Source of the DNA: Henckelia pumila
Taxonomy: Eukaryota; Streptophyta; Magnoliopsida; Lamiales; Gesneriaceae
Length of the DNA: 64,000 nucleotides
NCBI RefSeq assembly: GCF_033568475.1
Contig: NC_133120.1
Location: forward strand, 85,144,151 to 85,208,150
Direction of reading: 5' to 3'
In this document: in pieces, positions 36,432 through 48,193 of the stretch
Layout of the letters: each line of letters opens with the position of its first letter
Position numbering within the stretch: the stretch's first letter is position 1
Translations under genes and position numbers: made by a program
The notes under the pieces: generated by a model
What the model saw: only the letters and a program-made list of their open reading frames with translations
What the model was told of the DNA's origin: nothing
The model's database searches: none

Positions 36432-37713
36432 GCAGAAATTTGGCAAAACCAAAATAATCTTGTTCCAATGGGTTGGTTGTTTTAGTTTGATTTACAGCTG
36501 CATGTCAGTCGCTTTTTTCCGTGTTTTTAGAGGATTAAATCACAGCATTGCTACTTTCGATTTGTATGCTACGGTTTAATTTAATTTAGGATAGATAGAA
36601 AAATGTGCAACCTTATAAAATGTTCTTGCAGATTAAACGGACATGGGTTGGGTTACACACATATTCTCTCTTGGTTTGACTTCACGTTCTTAATGCATCA
36701 TCACTTCAGCCAGGGAAGCAGCATCCATATCAAGCAAATTTGTACTATGGCTAAAATGTTTCAATTAGTTGTAATGTTGATAAAATTTATTGCCTTTTAC
36801 CTTTTATCAAAATATGTTTCATGATAGGATGAAATTTACAAGCTGAACTTTCATCCCACCCGGGAACGCAGGTCGCACTAAGCTAAAGTAACTAAAATAT
36901 AATAAAATCATTTGTTTCAAAGGTTAGAAGTTAATGAATCATTTTCCTCAAAAAAAAAAAAGTTAATGAATCATGGAGTGCGGTCATATCCAACTGCATG
37001 ATCATGCAATGTATATAATAATTTTATGCGTAAATTTTTTTTAAATAAAAATTTCTCTAAGATTGAAGATTACGCTATTATTTAATTATGATGATAATAC
37101 TAGTTGTGTATAGATTTATGATGTTTTATAATAATCTTTTGTACTAAGAGTAATGTAATCATTAAATTTGGATAAAACTATTATAACAAATCTTGCAGTT
37201 AAATTTGGATACGAGTGTGAGATATTCTTCATTTTAGTGAATTTACCATAGTTGAATTTTTATTTTCGATATGGAATAATAAATAGGAATAATTTTGTGT
37301 AAAAAAACAACCATGACATCGGAATTACTTAATTTAAGCCTTCAATTGACCCTAAAATACTTGTCCTTTCGCATGAAAAAAAGGCTAATTAAGAATAACA
37401 ATTAACCTTTGAATGCCTTGATTTAAATTTAATAATTTACTTTAATTTGTCAAACGGGTTTTCCCGGGGTTTGATCATCAATTCCAAGCTGTTTAGCAAT
37501 AGCTCAAAATTACCCGTTGAGATGAAAAGCATAGAAATTATGTCTATGGTTAGAGTTAGGGAGTTGATATTTATATTTTATTTTATGTTATCTATTTTTC
37601 ATTTCATATTTAAATTTGTTTATGAATAGAGTGAAAATAACAAATTAAAAATGGAGTGTAAATATCAAATTTTTTAAAGTTATTATATTATATATATAGT
37701 GTAGATCTCCAGG

Positions 37714-37821
37714 ACAACCATCGCGGATACTTACATGAGCACCGACTGACGTTGTATCTTGTATATCTAATAAATGAATATCAGTCAGTCGGTGCTCATA
37801 TAAGTGGCCACGGTGATTGTT
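37714..37821. repeat. Long-stem hairpin (MITE or hairpin RNA-like)
   Basis: The left arm CAACCATCGCGGATACTTAC...ATGAGCACCGACTGAC (to 37750) pairs with the right arm GTCAGTCGGTGCTCAT...GGTGATTGTT (37784-37821). The inner 16 bp are perfect and the loop is about 33 bases. No clear target duplication. Confidence 0.65.
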
Positions 37822-39154
37822 CAAGAGATCAAAACTATATATTCCACTATGTTGCAGTTTCCCTTAAGCTAATAAGACTAGTTTCCCTTAAGCTAATAAG
37901 ACTATGTGCTGTACAGCAAGGGGAAAAAGAAATTTCTTTTTTAAAAAAGAAGAGGAAGAAGAAAATTAATGAGAATATCCATCTATTTATCGGCATATGT
38001 TACTTGGTAAACGATGAAATTCCAACCTAATTTTTGAAGTCTGACTTTCTCAGGCAAATGGGATTAATTTATTTTAAATACACTTAACATCACAAACAAT
38101 AAGTTTGCAATCTTTAGCAAGCATCATATGCTCAAATATAATTTTTGTCCTTTTAAATAACTTTGATGATGTTTGAAATTTGAAGTTCAGAAAAAAAACC
38201 ATACATTTAAAAATAAAATTCGTTCGGGAGAATTAAAAATATGAATTTTCAAGTAAGAGCTAGTAAATCTCCCAACTCCGAATTAAGCACATATATATAT
38301 CTATATATATATATATATATATATATATCACTCATGTATTTTTAATATGACCGTCTTATGTTGAACATCATCGGAAACAAATTTAAGTCATCATCGTTTT
38401 GATCAACAGAAAACATTTTATAAGATTATCTCATAAGACGCGTAATTTTAATTAAATTATGTGGATGAACATTAGTTCGGTATATATTTAGGTGACGAAC
38501 TTAATTATATTAATTCTTTTAAAATGGTAATATTTAATTATCTATCAATTAATGTGGATGACAGCAATATAAGTATATATAAAATAACAAACCATGGTAA
38601 ATAGCTATTTCTAAATTCTAACCATTGAACTTACCTGCCACTCCATGCAGGACTTCTAATTGATTGATGCTTTAATTAATTTGAAAAGGTTTCAATCTAA
38701 GACCATGTCTTAAAAGCAAATCTTAATCACGTGGATAATTAAAAAAAAACTACTGTAAAATTTAACGTGGTTGGTGAAGTAAAGGGCAAAAATACATTTA
38801 CGAAAAATGGGGGCAAAAAACAAATAACAATAACAATTAATTGGAAAGATAGTGTGGAATGATCATAGAAGTTTCGTATGTATCACTCCTTTACCTCGTC
38901 CATACATGCAAGCGTTTAGTATAATATAATATCGTAGAATGATACGAAAACCTGATCGGTAGGATTTTGACAATTCCAATTTCCCAACCAACGTCATTGA
39001 GGCCAATATTCCTTGTCTATATATTTGCTACCAATTAAATATTTGAATTTCCTGCTTATTAATGCACAATACAATATGATATATTTAATTTATTTGTGGG
39101 CCGGGGTAAGTATATTTATCTATATTAAATAAAAACTAAAATAGAGGAGTATAA

Positions 39155-39218
<64 letters not shown>
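39155..39218. repeat. (AAT)n microsatellite
   Basis: About 64 bp of AAT units with one interruption (an 'actaat' unit). Confidence 0.9.
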
Positions 39219-40069
39219 GTTGGACAAAAAATAAAACCAGTGGCCCCATGGATATCTTGAAAGACTAGGTCTCCAAAAACTTGTGGGTTTTGTCAAAGCA
39301 TATTTGTATGACACAAGTATTGTGAAAAAGACGGATGCAATTTATATTTTAAATTCAGCTACCAAAGCTAAAAACCGTGTTTTTGGTGTAATTTTATTAT
39401 TTTGAAGAGCTAATCTCATCAACAACCCTATCGAATTATACGTATTAATTCGATCTTTATATAGTTTTGTCGCGTTTACTTTTAATTGTAATACATTTCA
39501 AAATATACAGGGTACATGATAACCTTTTTAAGTAGGCGTAAACACCTAACTAATTGTTAGGATTCAAAAAATTTTCCTTCTTTAACATTTTTTTCGAACG
39601 AATTTATGGTATATGATTTACCTAATGAAGTCTATCTCACTAGCATGTTCTACATAAACTACCGCGTTAGCATGAATATTTACCCAATACATAACATAGC
39701 AATTGCAAGTTCGATCATTGTTAAAAAAAATTAATCAAATATATTCCTACACTCTCTCTCTTTCATTTTAATTTCATTTATAATATATTTAAATTTCACA
39801 CCACTCATTTTATTGTATACAAAATTCATATTTTATTACATAACTGATTATCAAAATTTGAATTTTATGATAAAATAAACGTTTGAAAGAAATAATAAAT
39901 TATACATGCAAAATTTGAGGTATATATGTAATTATATTATTATTATTGTTATTATATATATATATATATATATGTTTTCATATTTATACAATCAAAACTT
40001 ACTATATTATTAAGTACGAAACCCTTGCAATACATTATCTTTATCTTTCTATGTGTGTGTTTATATATA

Positions 40070-40369
40070 GGGAAAATGAGTTTTTTTGTTCAGTAAGTTT
40101 ACTCCTTTTGGGTTTTGGTCCATTAACTTTTTCGATATGGGTTTAGGTACACTAACATTGCATTTTCAGTGTTTTTTGTCCAACTGCATATGTGTCAGTT
40201 TTTTATTGGTCCACGTCATCATTTTGAACCAATCAGAAGTTGACACGTATGCAATTAGACCAAAAAACACTGAAAATGGAAATTTAGTGTACCAAAACTC
40301 ACATCGAAAAATTTAATGGACCAAAACCAAAACATGGACAAGTTAATTGACCAAAAAACTTATTTTTCC
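40070..40369. mobile_element. MITE, 300 bp, in the LRX upstream region
   Basis: The two halves are inverted copies. GGGAAAATGAGTTTTTTTG at the left answers ACCAAAAAACTTATTTTTCC at the right, with inner blocks AACACTGAAAATG and CATTTTCAGTGTTTTTTG also paired. TTATATATA stands on both sides (40061-40069 and 40370-40378), a possible 9-bp target duplication of Mutator type. The low-complexity target makes that uncertain. Confidence 0.7.
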
Positions 40370-40718
40370 TTATATATATATGAACAAAACTATATTTTCT
40401 ATAATATTACTTTAATATAGTAAACATGTAATGATCATAATATAGTACGTATATTAAAAGTCATAACCACATATAATATAAATTAATCTCAATTACATCA
40501 TCACTTGTTTATCTCTCATGTTATTTTAAGGTAATTTAGTTTGAGATGTATATCATTAATTACACATATATTTCATAAAGATAAAAAAAAGCCGACTATA
40601 TATATGTGTGGGAAACGATTAGCCTATCATATATCCAATACAAAAACGTAACTGGTCCCCGAAACCTTAGCTTGTCCAAATAAAAACTCCAAAAATGATC
40701 TGAAGCAGCAAACGAAAA
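40370..40718 (+). promoter_or_regulatory. LRR-extensin promoter region
   Basis: AT-rich DNA between the MITE and the start codon. A TATA-like tract (ACTATATATATG) lies near 40594-40606, about 115 bp before the ATG. No other motif is clear. Confidence 0.45.
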
Positions 40719-41861
40719 ATGAAAATAATCAATCCTTTAACCATTTTCACGATCCTCTGCCTTTTATTCCTCTTCACTAAACCATCCCAGCAAGCATCAA
40801 ACTATTCCACACCACTTCCAAACCCTCGACTTTTCAATGCATTCTTAGCTCTCCAAGCCTGGAAACATGCCATCACACATGACCCCAACAACTTCACTTC
40901 TAACTGGTTTGGCCATGATGTTTGCAAATACAACGGAATTTTCTGCGCCCCCGCACCCGATGATCCCCACATAATCACAGTAGCTGGGGTTGATTTGAAT
41001 CATGCGGGGATTTCAGGTTCATTGCCCGAAGAACTCGGCCTGTTGACTGATCTAGCCTTGTTCCATCTAAACTCGAACCGATTCAAAGGCACGATCCCGG
41101 ATAGTTTTCGCAATCTCCATCTCTTATATGAACTTGATGTTAGCAACAATCTTCTGTCTGGGAAGTTCCCTTCTGTCGTTCTTTGTCTCCCTTCGCTCAA
41201 ATTCGTGGATATTCGATTCAACAAATTCCAGGGAAAGGTGCCACCTGGCTTGTTTGATAAAAAACTGGACGCCCTTTTCATAAACAACAATGATTTCCAC
41301 TTCACTCTTCCTAGAAACCTCGGGAACTCGACAGTCTCTGTTTTAGTTCTTGCCAACAACAATCTCCAGGGGTGTTTGCCTTCGAGTATAGGGAAAATGG
41401 CGAAAACCCTGAACGAGATTATCATCAGTAACGTTGGACTGGGAGGGTGTTTGCCTCGGGAAATCGGTTTTTTGACTAAGTTGACGGTGTTTGATGTGAG
41501 TTCCAACAGGCTTGTGGGGAGCTTGCCTGAAGCTATTGGCAACATGAAGTCCCTGGAACAGCTGAATGTTGCTCATAACAAGCTCTCCGGGGCGATTCCA
41601 GAGAGCATCTGTTCGTTGCCGAGGCTGGAGAATTTCACTTTTGCTGATAATTACTTCTGTACGGAGCCAACTTCTTGTCGCAAGATTAAATCTAAGGATG
41701 ATTCCGTGAATTGTATTCCCCACAAGCCTAAACAGCGTTCTGATAAAGAATGTCATGCTTTTTACTCGCATCCAGTTGATTGTACCGCTTTCGGCTGTGT
41801 GTCTCCGCCGCCTTCTCCGCCACCGTCTCCGCCTCCTTCTCCGCCTCCGTATCATTATTGA
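40719..41861 (+). CDS. Leucine-rich repeat extensin-like cell-wall protein with a short extensin tail
   Basis: A single exon of 380 residues. Residues 1-26 are a signal peptide (hydrophobic core TIFTILCLLFLFT, cleavage near QQA). An LRR N-cap with the Cys pair CKYNGIFC follows at about 69-76. About ten plant-type LRRs come next, for example LTDLALFHLNSNRFKGTIP and LTKLTVFDVSSNRLVGSLP, up to about residue 310. A Cys-rich linker follows (CTEPTSCRKI, CHAF, CTAFGC). The tail is four SPPP units ending PYHY. LRX proteins bind RALF peptides through the LRR part and anchor in the wall through the extensin part. Here the extensin tail is minimal against the tens to hundreds of residues usual in LRX proteins, so it may act as a mostly soluble wall LRR protein, as in the At4g06744-type group (from memory). 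Confidence 0.88.
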   Translation: MKIINPLTIFTILCLLFLFTKPSQQASNYSTPLPNPRLFNAFLALQAWKHAITHDPNNFTSNWFGHDVCKYNGIFCAPAPDDPHIITVAGVDLNHAGISGSLPEELGLLTDLALFHLNSNRFKGTIPDSFRNLHLLYELDVSNNLLSGKFPSVVLCLPSLKFVDIRFNKFQGKVPPGLFDKKLDALFINNNDFHFTLPRNLGNSTVSVLVLANNNLQGCLPSSIGKMAKTLNEIIISNVGLGGCLPREIGFLTKLTVFDVSSNRLVGSLPEAIGNMKSLEQLNVAHNKLSGAIPESICSLPRLENFTFADNYFCTEPTSCRKIKSKDDSVNCIPHKPKQRSDKECHAFYSHPVDCTAFGCVSPPPSPPPSPPPSPPPYHY

Positions 41862-42887
41862 TTGCCTTGATCAAGTTCACGTTTTTTGTTAATTTTTTTT
41901 TATTTGGTTGTTTGTACTTATCTTGACTTCTATTTTGTTTTGGTTTTCTTTAATATTTTTCGTCTTTGGTTGTTACACGAAAGGGAAGGATGAACTTCGA
42001 AGAAAGAATACACTGTATACATTTATATATTTTTTAAAACATAATAAATAAATAAATACAAGAACTTTACTTTAATTTTTTTTAAGAAAGTAGTAGTCAC
42101 TAGTAAGATTAATTAAATCACAATTTGTTTTGGAGAAAATTTCTACAGTTTATCCATAATAACATGATACTTAAAAGTAGTTAATTATATGGATGATAGA
42201 ATGATAGTAATCTAGCTCGCACAACTGTCTATACTATTTAGGTTGAGTTTTCGGGTTATAAATTAAAAAAAAAAGTAGTTGATTATTAGGTCAATTCAAA
42301 TAAATTAACATAATAACTTTTAAAATTTCGGGATTTGAATTGTGAATGAATATTTCATATTAAACCTTTTAAAATTTCAGGATTTGAAATCATGACTTTA
42401 TAAATCCATTGTTTTTTGGATGAATATGAAGTTTCAGAATAAATTATAAATCCGTGTACAAGAAAACTTCGCTTGGCTCAAGACATGAAGTTTATAATGA
42501 CAAGAAAATCAGAAATTATATATATATATATATATATATCACCAAATTAAATACGCTCTTTCTTCATTGTTTGGGATTATTCATCCATTACTTACATGTG
42601 ATTCATGCCTGCATTTTTTTTATTTCACCTTTTGTTTTTGAATGAATAACATATTCACACCTACTTTGAAGAAAGTAATTTTCATGTGAGCATTATATAG
42701 GTTAAATCGATCAAACTGAATTAATTCAAAATTTCCTTCTGTTAATTCAGAAATTTGTTTATAATTTTAGAAAATATCGATTAATTAATCAGTTTGATTC
42801 GTAAAAAATAAATTAACCGAAATAACCCAATAATTAAATAATTAATTTTTTAAAACTTTTTCTAGGACTTACATATAATTTATTGAG
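41862..42887. other. LRX 3' UTR and intergenic DNA
   Basis: AT-rich. There is a short (AT)n run near 42519-42540 and a duplicated 'aaaatttc(g/a)ggatttgaa' motif near 42326 and 42370. No gene recognised. Confidence 0.5.
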
Positions 42888-43056
42888 TAACACTCTTTTG
42901 AGATGGTCTCATCCATGAGACGGGTCAACCTTACCCATATTTATAATAATAAGTAATACTTTTGACATAAAATGTAATATTTTTTAATGGATAACCCATA
43001 TAAGAGACCCGTCTAAAAAAAAATAACTCTTGAGACCGCATCATGTGAGTTTTTGT
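42888..43056. mobile_element. MITE-like repeat ('gagacggtctc' family)
   Basis: An imperfect inverted structure: AACACTCTTTTGAGATGGTCTC at the left is answered by GAGACCGCATCATGTGAGTTTTT at the right, with an inner MITE-typical CATGAGACGGGTCAACC / AGAGACCCGTCT pair. This word pattern is common in dicot intergenic DNA. Borders are approximate. Confidence 0.6.
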
Positions 43057-43329
43057 CTAATTTATAATATTAATTAATGATTTTATAGTTAATATTGCAT
43101 GTAATTTTTTTTCAAAAAAAATTTGTTAGATATACTTTATTTTATTATGATAAAGATCTCATATTTCAGTAATTAATTTTTTACACAAATTTTAAATTTT
43201 TTGTGAAAACATCGGTAAATTCGGTTTTAGTGATTTATTCGGTTCATTACAGTAAACTTGAAAAATTTCAGCTAAATCGATTTCGGTTCATTCCCCGATA
43301 ATGAAATTAACCTAATGATCGCTCTTAGG

Positions 43330-43888
43330 TAAGGATGTAAATGATCCGAGCCGAGTCGAGCCGAGCTTTTGAATGTTCAAGCTCGGTTCATTTATAACCG
43401 AGCCGAGCCCGAGCCCGAGCTTATTTAACGAATATATTCATGGCTCACGAGCTTATTCGAGCTTTTATCGAGCCTAAAAGAGCTTCATATATTTAAACTA
43501 TAAATTTAAATATTTATTAAATTAATTAAAAATTAAATTATATATTTGAAAAAATATATAATATTATTATTAAAATTTGTAATTTTATTCTAATAAATTA
43601 ATTTTTATAAATTTTTCAATATATTTCATAAGTAAAGTGTAAATTTATAAATTAAATATCAATACTATTATTTTTTCGTCTAAGAGATGACTTACGAGCT
43701 TGTTAACGAGCCTGTTCACGAGCTAAAGAGTCTGTTCACAAGCATGTTCACGAGCTAACGAGCCGAATATTATAAAGCTCGAGCTTGGTTTGTTTGCCTT
43801 AACGAGCCTCATTAAACGAGCTCGAACGAGCTTTTAACAAGCCGAGACCCGAACAGTTCGCAAACTGTTCGGCTCATTTACATCCCTA
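43330..43888. mobile_element. hAT-type non-autonomous element, 559 bp
   Basis: Terminal inverted repeats TAAGGATGTAAATGA and TCATTTACATCCCTA, flanked by a perfect 8-bp target duplication CTCTTAGG (43322-43329 and 43889-43896). The subterminal regions are packed with GAGCTCG / CGAGCTT words in both directions, as in hAT transposase-binding regions. No coding capacity. It ends about 240 bp from the RPS3a start codon. Confidence 0.9.
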
Positions 43889-43956
43889 CTCTTAGGGCCT
43901 CGATTTATGGGTAATTTTAAAAAAAGATTACAGATAATCTCTACCCCCTGCACCTA

Positions 43957-44054
43957 TGGGCCCACCCAATAGTCCGAATAATTGAGCCCAAAAGCAATCG
44001 AAAAAATACAAGCCCATAACCAATACATAGGTCCGTAAAAAAATTCCTAGGGTT
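43957..44054 (+). promoter_or_regulatory. RPS3a promoter: site II-like and telo-box-like motifs
   Basis: TGGGCCCA at 43957-43964 is a site II-type element, repeated as GAGCCCA and AAGCCCA further on, and CTAGGGTT at 44047-44054 is a telo-box-like word. The pairing is characteristic of plant ribosomal-protein gene promoters, where it drives expression in dividing cells. The whole promoter sits in the short space after the hAT element. Confidence 0.65.
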
Positions 44055-44129
44055 CTTCAAGCGGAGCACGTTTTACATAGAGGTAGCCTCACTCGGAGTA
44101 TTCTCTGTCTCACCTAAAGTTCAGCCGCG

Positions 44130-46781
44130 ATGGCCGTCGGGTGAGTTTTCTCTCCGTTGATGTTATTTACAATTGCTCAATCTATTTAATCACTTCATAT
44201 ACAAAATTATTTTATTATATGTATTGCTCTTTGTAATGTTTGCTATGGTTTATTTTCAGTAAGAACAAGAGGATTTCAAAGGGTAAGAAGGGAGGCAAGA
44301 AGAAAGCGTGAGTATTCTGAATGGTGCTAGTTTAATATAAAGTGAGAGTTTTGGCTTAAATTGCGTTTGTAATTGATAATAGGACCGATCCGTTTGCTAA
44401 AAAAGATTGGTATGATATCAAAGCGCCTTCAATATTCAACACCAGAAATGTCGGCAAAACCCTTGTCACTCGTACTCAGGGTACAAAGGTATAATAAATT
44501 ATTGTATCGCATTGTTAAGTTTGAGACCAAAGATTTGATTTTTATTCATCTTATGAGTTAATGTCGAAGGAATTATTGCTTTTAAAATTCGGATTTGGCT
44601 TTCTGTAATTTTCGGAAATCTTCGATGAGATTACTGTGTTTCACCAGCTTACTGTTGCCGTTCACGGTTGCTTATCAGCAATTATGTTTATTCCCAGTTT
44701 TGTATACTTTCTTCCATGTATTATTCTTATAGGTTGGCTGCTCTATGTTGTATAATTGAATTTTACTTGCATCTTGTTATCCGCTAAAAGCTCAATCATT
44801 CTTTCTGTAGCCTTGGTTGTTTGTGTCATATTTCAGTATTCCTCTTTATCATGTGTCTGGATCTGGAGTCCATAAAATTGTTAATTTGCTTATGTTTTTG
44901 AGGAAATGTATTGGTCTTGTTACATTTGTTTTGGTGAAGGAAACATCTTGCTAATGATCTTGTTTCATGCCATGTGTGTTTCATGGATACCTTAATACTC
45001 TATTTAAATCTTATGGTGGATGTTGGAGTCTGGTTTTACATGCTTTTGAACTCATTCAAGATTTTGTTTCGTCTTAATTAAGGTAAAACCTATAGTTATG
45101 ACAAGCAGAGTTTGCACTAAAGCATTTGTGTATCTCAGAGTTTATTAATATGTGATTCTGTAAGAGAGATGATATATTACAGTCTACAGAATCTCTTTGC
45201 GACCACTGTGCTAGACAATATAAAAAATATTTACAACTCTGTACAAAAATGAAACTTTGTTATCTTCCATTTTAACTTGACATCACCCACCCCTGCATTA
45301 AAAGTGTGTGAAAGGGTGCCTTGAACCACTAAAGCATATTAAGGCGTGCTTCAATGAAACTTCTTTTGGTTTGTTTGTTTTATGCATATATTTAAGGACA
45401 ACGTGTGACGAGTGTTGATGTATTGATCAATGTTCCTCAGGAGGAGATATTAGGTAGACAAGCAAGTGCTCACAAATGAAGAGAAAATGGCATTTTTCAT
45501 TTTTATTTGATGGTTCTTTGTGTACTTGTTGAAGTTATGAAATTCAGAGCTTGTTTTGATGGAGTTAAATGTTTTTAATGCTTTACAAAATCTATTAGAA
45601 AATATTTTATTTTTTATTTTACATGTGTTATGTTGAACATTTAATCTTTCCTATCAGATTGCTTCTGAAGGACTCAAGCATCGTGTTGTTGAGGTGTCCT
45701 TGGCTGACCTTCAAGGTGATGAAGACCACGCCTTCAGAAAGATCCGTTTGAGAGTTGAAGATGTTCAGGGCAAGAATGTTCTCACAAACTTCTGGGTATG
45801 AAGGAGCTAAAGATGCCAAACACTTTGGTGATATGTGTGCATTCTGTGTATCTAATGTCTTTGATTTTCTTGGTGAGCTGCAGGGTATGGACTTTACTAC
45901 TGATAAATTAAGGTCACTTGTCAAGAAGTGGCAGTCATTGATTGAGGCTCATGTTGATGTCAAAACTACTGACAATTATACTCTGAGATTGTTTTGCATT
46001 GGTTTCACCAAGAAGCGTGTGAATCAGCAGAAGAGGACATGTTACGCACAGTCCAGCCAAATTCGTCAAGTAAATACGTGAATTATTACGAACTTGTTTC
46101 AAATTTATTCACACCATTTATATGTGTCTTCATCCTCAGATCTGTGTAGCTTATGTTTTTGTAAATGTTCTGTTCCAGTAATATAACAATTTCATGTGGA
46201 TGATTCTTTTTCCTATAGATCCGGAGGAAGATGCGTGAAATCATGGTTAACCAGGCACAATCCTGTGATCTCAAGGATTTGGTTCAGAAGTTCATTCCCG
46301 AGTCAATCGGAAAAGAGATTGAGAAGGCTACTTCTAGTATTTACCCTCTGCAAAATGTGTACATTAGGAAGGTTAAGATCTTAAAAGCTCCCAAATTCGA
46401 CCTTGGCAAGTTAATGGAGGCAAGTTTTTACTGTCCATCTCCTTTTAGCCCTATGTCACTGTTAACAAGTTAACCTTCAAAATCTTGATGCAATAAGATG
46501 GGATCTTTTATATTTTTGTTCATGAATCGAGAAAAAATGTGATGACTGCAATGGTCGTCATCAGAACATCGTTGAAATATTGAAATCTAAATTCTGTTAA
46601 CCATGTCTATTACTTGGGACACAAACCGAGAGTCAAATTCATCTCCTTTGATCGTAACATAAAGTTTGTCCGCATTTGCATGAACTTGTAGGTTCACGGC
46701 GATTATAGTGAAGACGTTGGTGTCAAGCTTGAGAGGCCTGCTGAGGAGACGCCTGAGGTGACCGAAGTCGTGGGTGCTTAG
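44130..46781 (+). CDS. RPS3A: 40S ribosomal protein S3a (eS1)
   Basis: Seven exons: 44130-44140, 44260-44307, 44383-44488, 45658-45795, 45884-46069, 46219-46419 and 46692-46781, encoding 259 residues. The Arabidopsis protein is about 262. Landmarks are [48 protein letters not shown], the [20 protein letters not shown] block, CIGFTKKR, and the C-terminal [16 protein letters not shown]. It is a structural protein of the small ribosomal subunit near the mRNA exit. The first exon has only 11 coding bases. The last intron has a GC donor (AG|GCAAGT at 46418-46425) rather than GT, with a normal AG acceptor. The third intron is 1.2 kb. Confidence 0.96.
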
Positions 46782-47408
46782 ATTTTGCTGATACCACCCA
46801 AGTTTTCTTTTATCACTTTGAAATTTGAATTGAATGCACTGGAGACTCCAGTTTAGGGAAAGCCTGATAATGTGACGGTGGATGTTAATTTTGTTTTCTT
46901 TTGTTTGGACGGCAATTCTTTCTTAATCTGCACCTTTGCCAAAACCTCATTAAAGTATTTCTTTTAAGATTGAACCCCATAGTTTCTTTTTTTAACGTTA
47001 CTACGTTTGCATCGATGAATTATATTGCCAATTGGAAGTTCTCATTTGTTGAAATACTACAAACTAACACAAACTTGCAGAAACTTTTCCAAGAAATTGG
47101 ATTGTAAACGTATATTTTATGCCGATAAACTTTATATAACTAGTCAAAATTTAGGCTTAATGATTTTCAAAAACAAAAAAAATAAAATAAAAATTTAGGA
47201 TTAATTTGCGTCAGAACGTACGAGGAAAATAGGCTTTTCAAGCAATTGGAACAAAAACAAATCAACATTCATATCAAATTAACTCGATAAGAAATACAAA
47301 ATTCCATCTCTTCAATTTGAAAAAAATAAATTAGCCAAAATGAAACAATAATTGTAAAACACTAAACTTAAAAAGAAAGTTAACATAAAAATTCATCTCT
47401 CTATGTCT
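46782..47408. other. Tail-to-tail intergenic region, RPS3a and CML
   Basis: Contains the 3' UTRs of two convergent genes. AT-rich, with no further structure seen. Confidence 0.6.
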
Positions 47409-48193
47409 TCAACCAATAGTCATCATCATCTTCACAAATTCATCGTAATTAACTTGCCCGTCGCCATCCAAATCCGCTTCTCTAATCATCTGCTCCACCT
47501 CATCATCGCTTAATTTTTCACCTAAATTGATCATCACATGACGAAGCTGCAAAAAAAAAAAAATCATCAAAAAAATTTAATTAATCAATAAGGATCTAAT
47601 CCACCTACCTACAACCAAAAAAAAAAATTGTGTAGTAACATGAAAACAAATGTTAATTAATACATATCCTATCCTAGATATATATATTATATATATATAC
47701 CTCAGCAGCTGAAATGTAGCCATTTTGATCTTTGTCAAACACTTTGAATGCTTCCTTGAGCTCCTCCTCGGAATCATGAGTGTCCTGGAAATGATTATTT
47801 CTAGCTACATTAAGTCTCCGTGGCTGTTTCATAATTATGACAAAAGACCAAATGTACTTCATATATACCTTAACTTTCTTGGCCATGAGAGTCAAGAACT
47901 CAGCAAATTCGATGGTCCCATTCCCGTCAGAATCAACCTCATTAATCATATCCTGAAGCTCCTCCTCACTGGGGTTCTGATCCAAAGACCTTATCACCGT
48001 CGCCAATTCTTCGATGGTAATACAACCTGCCCGTATGTATGTAAATTTGAATTAGAAATTAACAAACCCCATGATATAAAATATTCAAGGTGAACAAAAA
48101 AACAAAACACTAACCATCACCATCTTTGTCAAATAGACTAAAGGCTTCTTTGAACTCAACAATCTGTTCTTCATTAAGCATTGCGTCGGCCAT
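47409..48193 (-). CDS. CML8: Calmodulin-like protein, CML8/CML11 type
   Basis: Four exons on the minus strand (48115-48193, 47869-48026, 47701-47784, 47409-47546) encode 152 residues. Four EF-hand loops are intact: [36 protein letters not shown] and [12 protein letters not shown], each with Asp at position 1 and Glu at 12. The start [18 protein letters not shown] and the [11 protein letters not shown] segment separate it from canonical calmodulin (SLGQNPTEAEL) and match the divergent CML8/CML11 group. It would act as a cytosolic Ca2+ sensor that binds target helices. The first intron falls inside the EF1 loop at codon GG|T, as is usual for plant calmodulins. The symbol marks the group; CML8 and CML11 cannot be told apart here. 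Confidence 0.93.

Larger units (their letters stand above)
36432..40069. other. Long intergenic region with small repeats
   Basis: RBM25 3' UTR, then AT-rich DNA with no credible gene. Recognisable items: a hairpin at 37714-37821, a 24-bp tandem duplication at 37856-37903, an (AT)n run near 38291-38328, and an imperfect (AAT)n run at 39155-39218. Short open frames here lack family features. Confidence 0.6.

Noticed and set aside
41000-41855. Two long antisense open frames over the LRX gene
   Set aside because: They mirror the LRR and SPPP coding sequence (Arg-rich runs from the Pro repeats). Composition explains them.
46530-46640. Possible C/D box snoRNA in the last RPS3a intron (GTGATGA near 46540)
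   Set aside because: A C-box-like word is present, but I found no CTGA D box at a suitable distance and no terminal stem. The other RPS3a introns also lack a pair of boxes.
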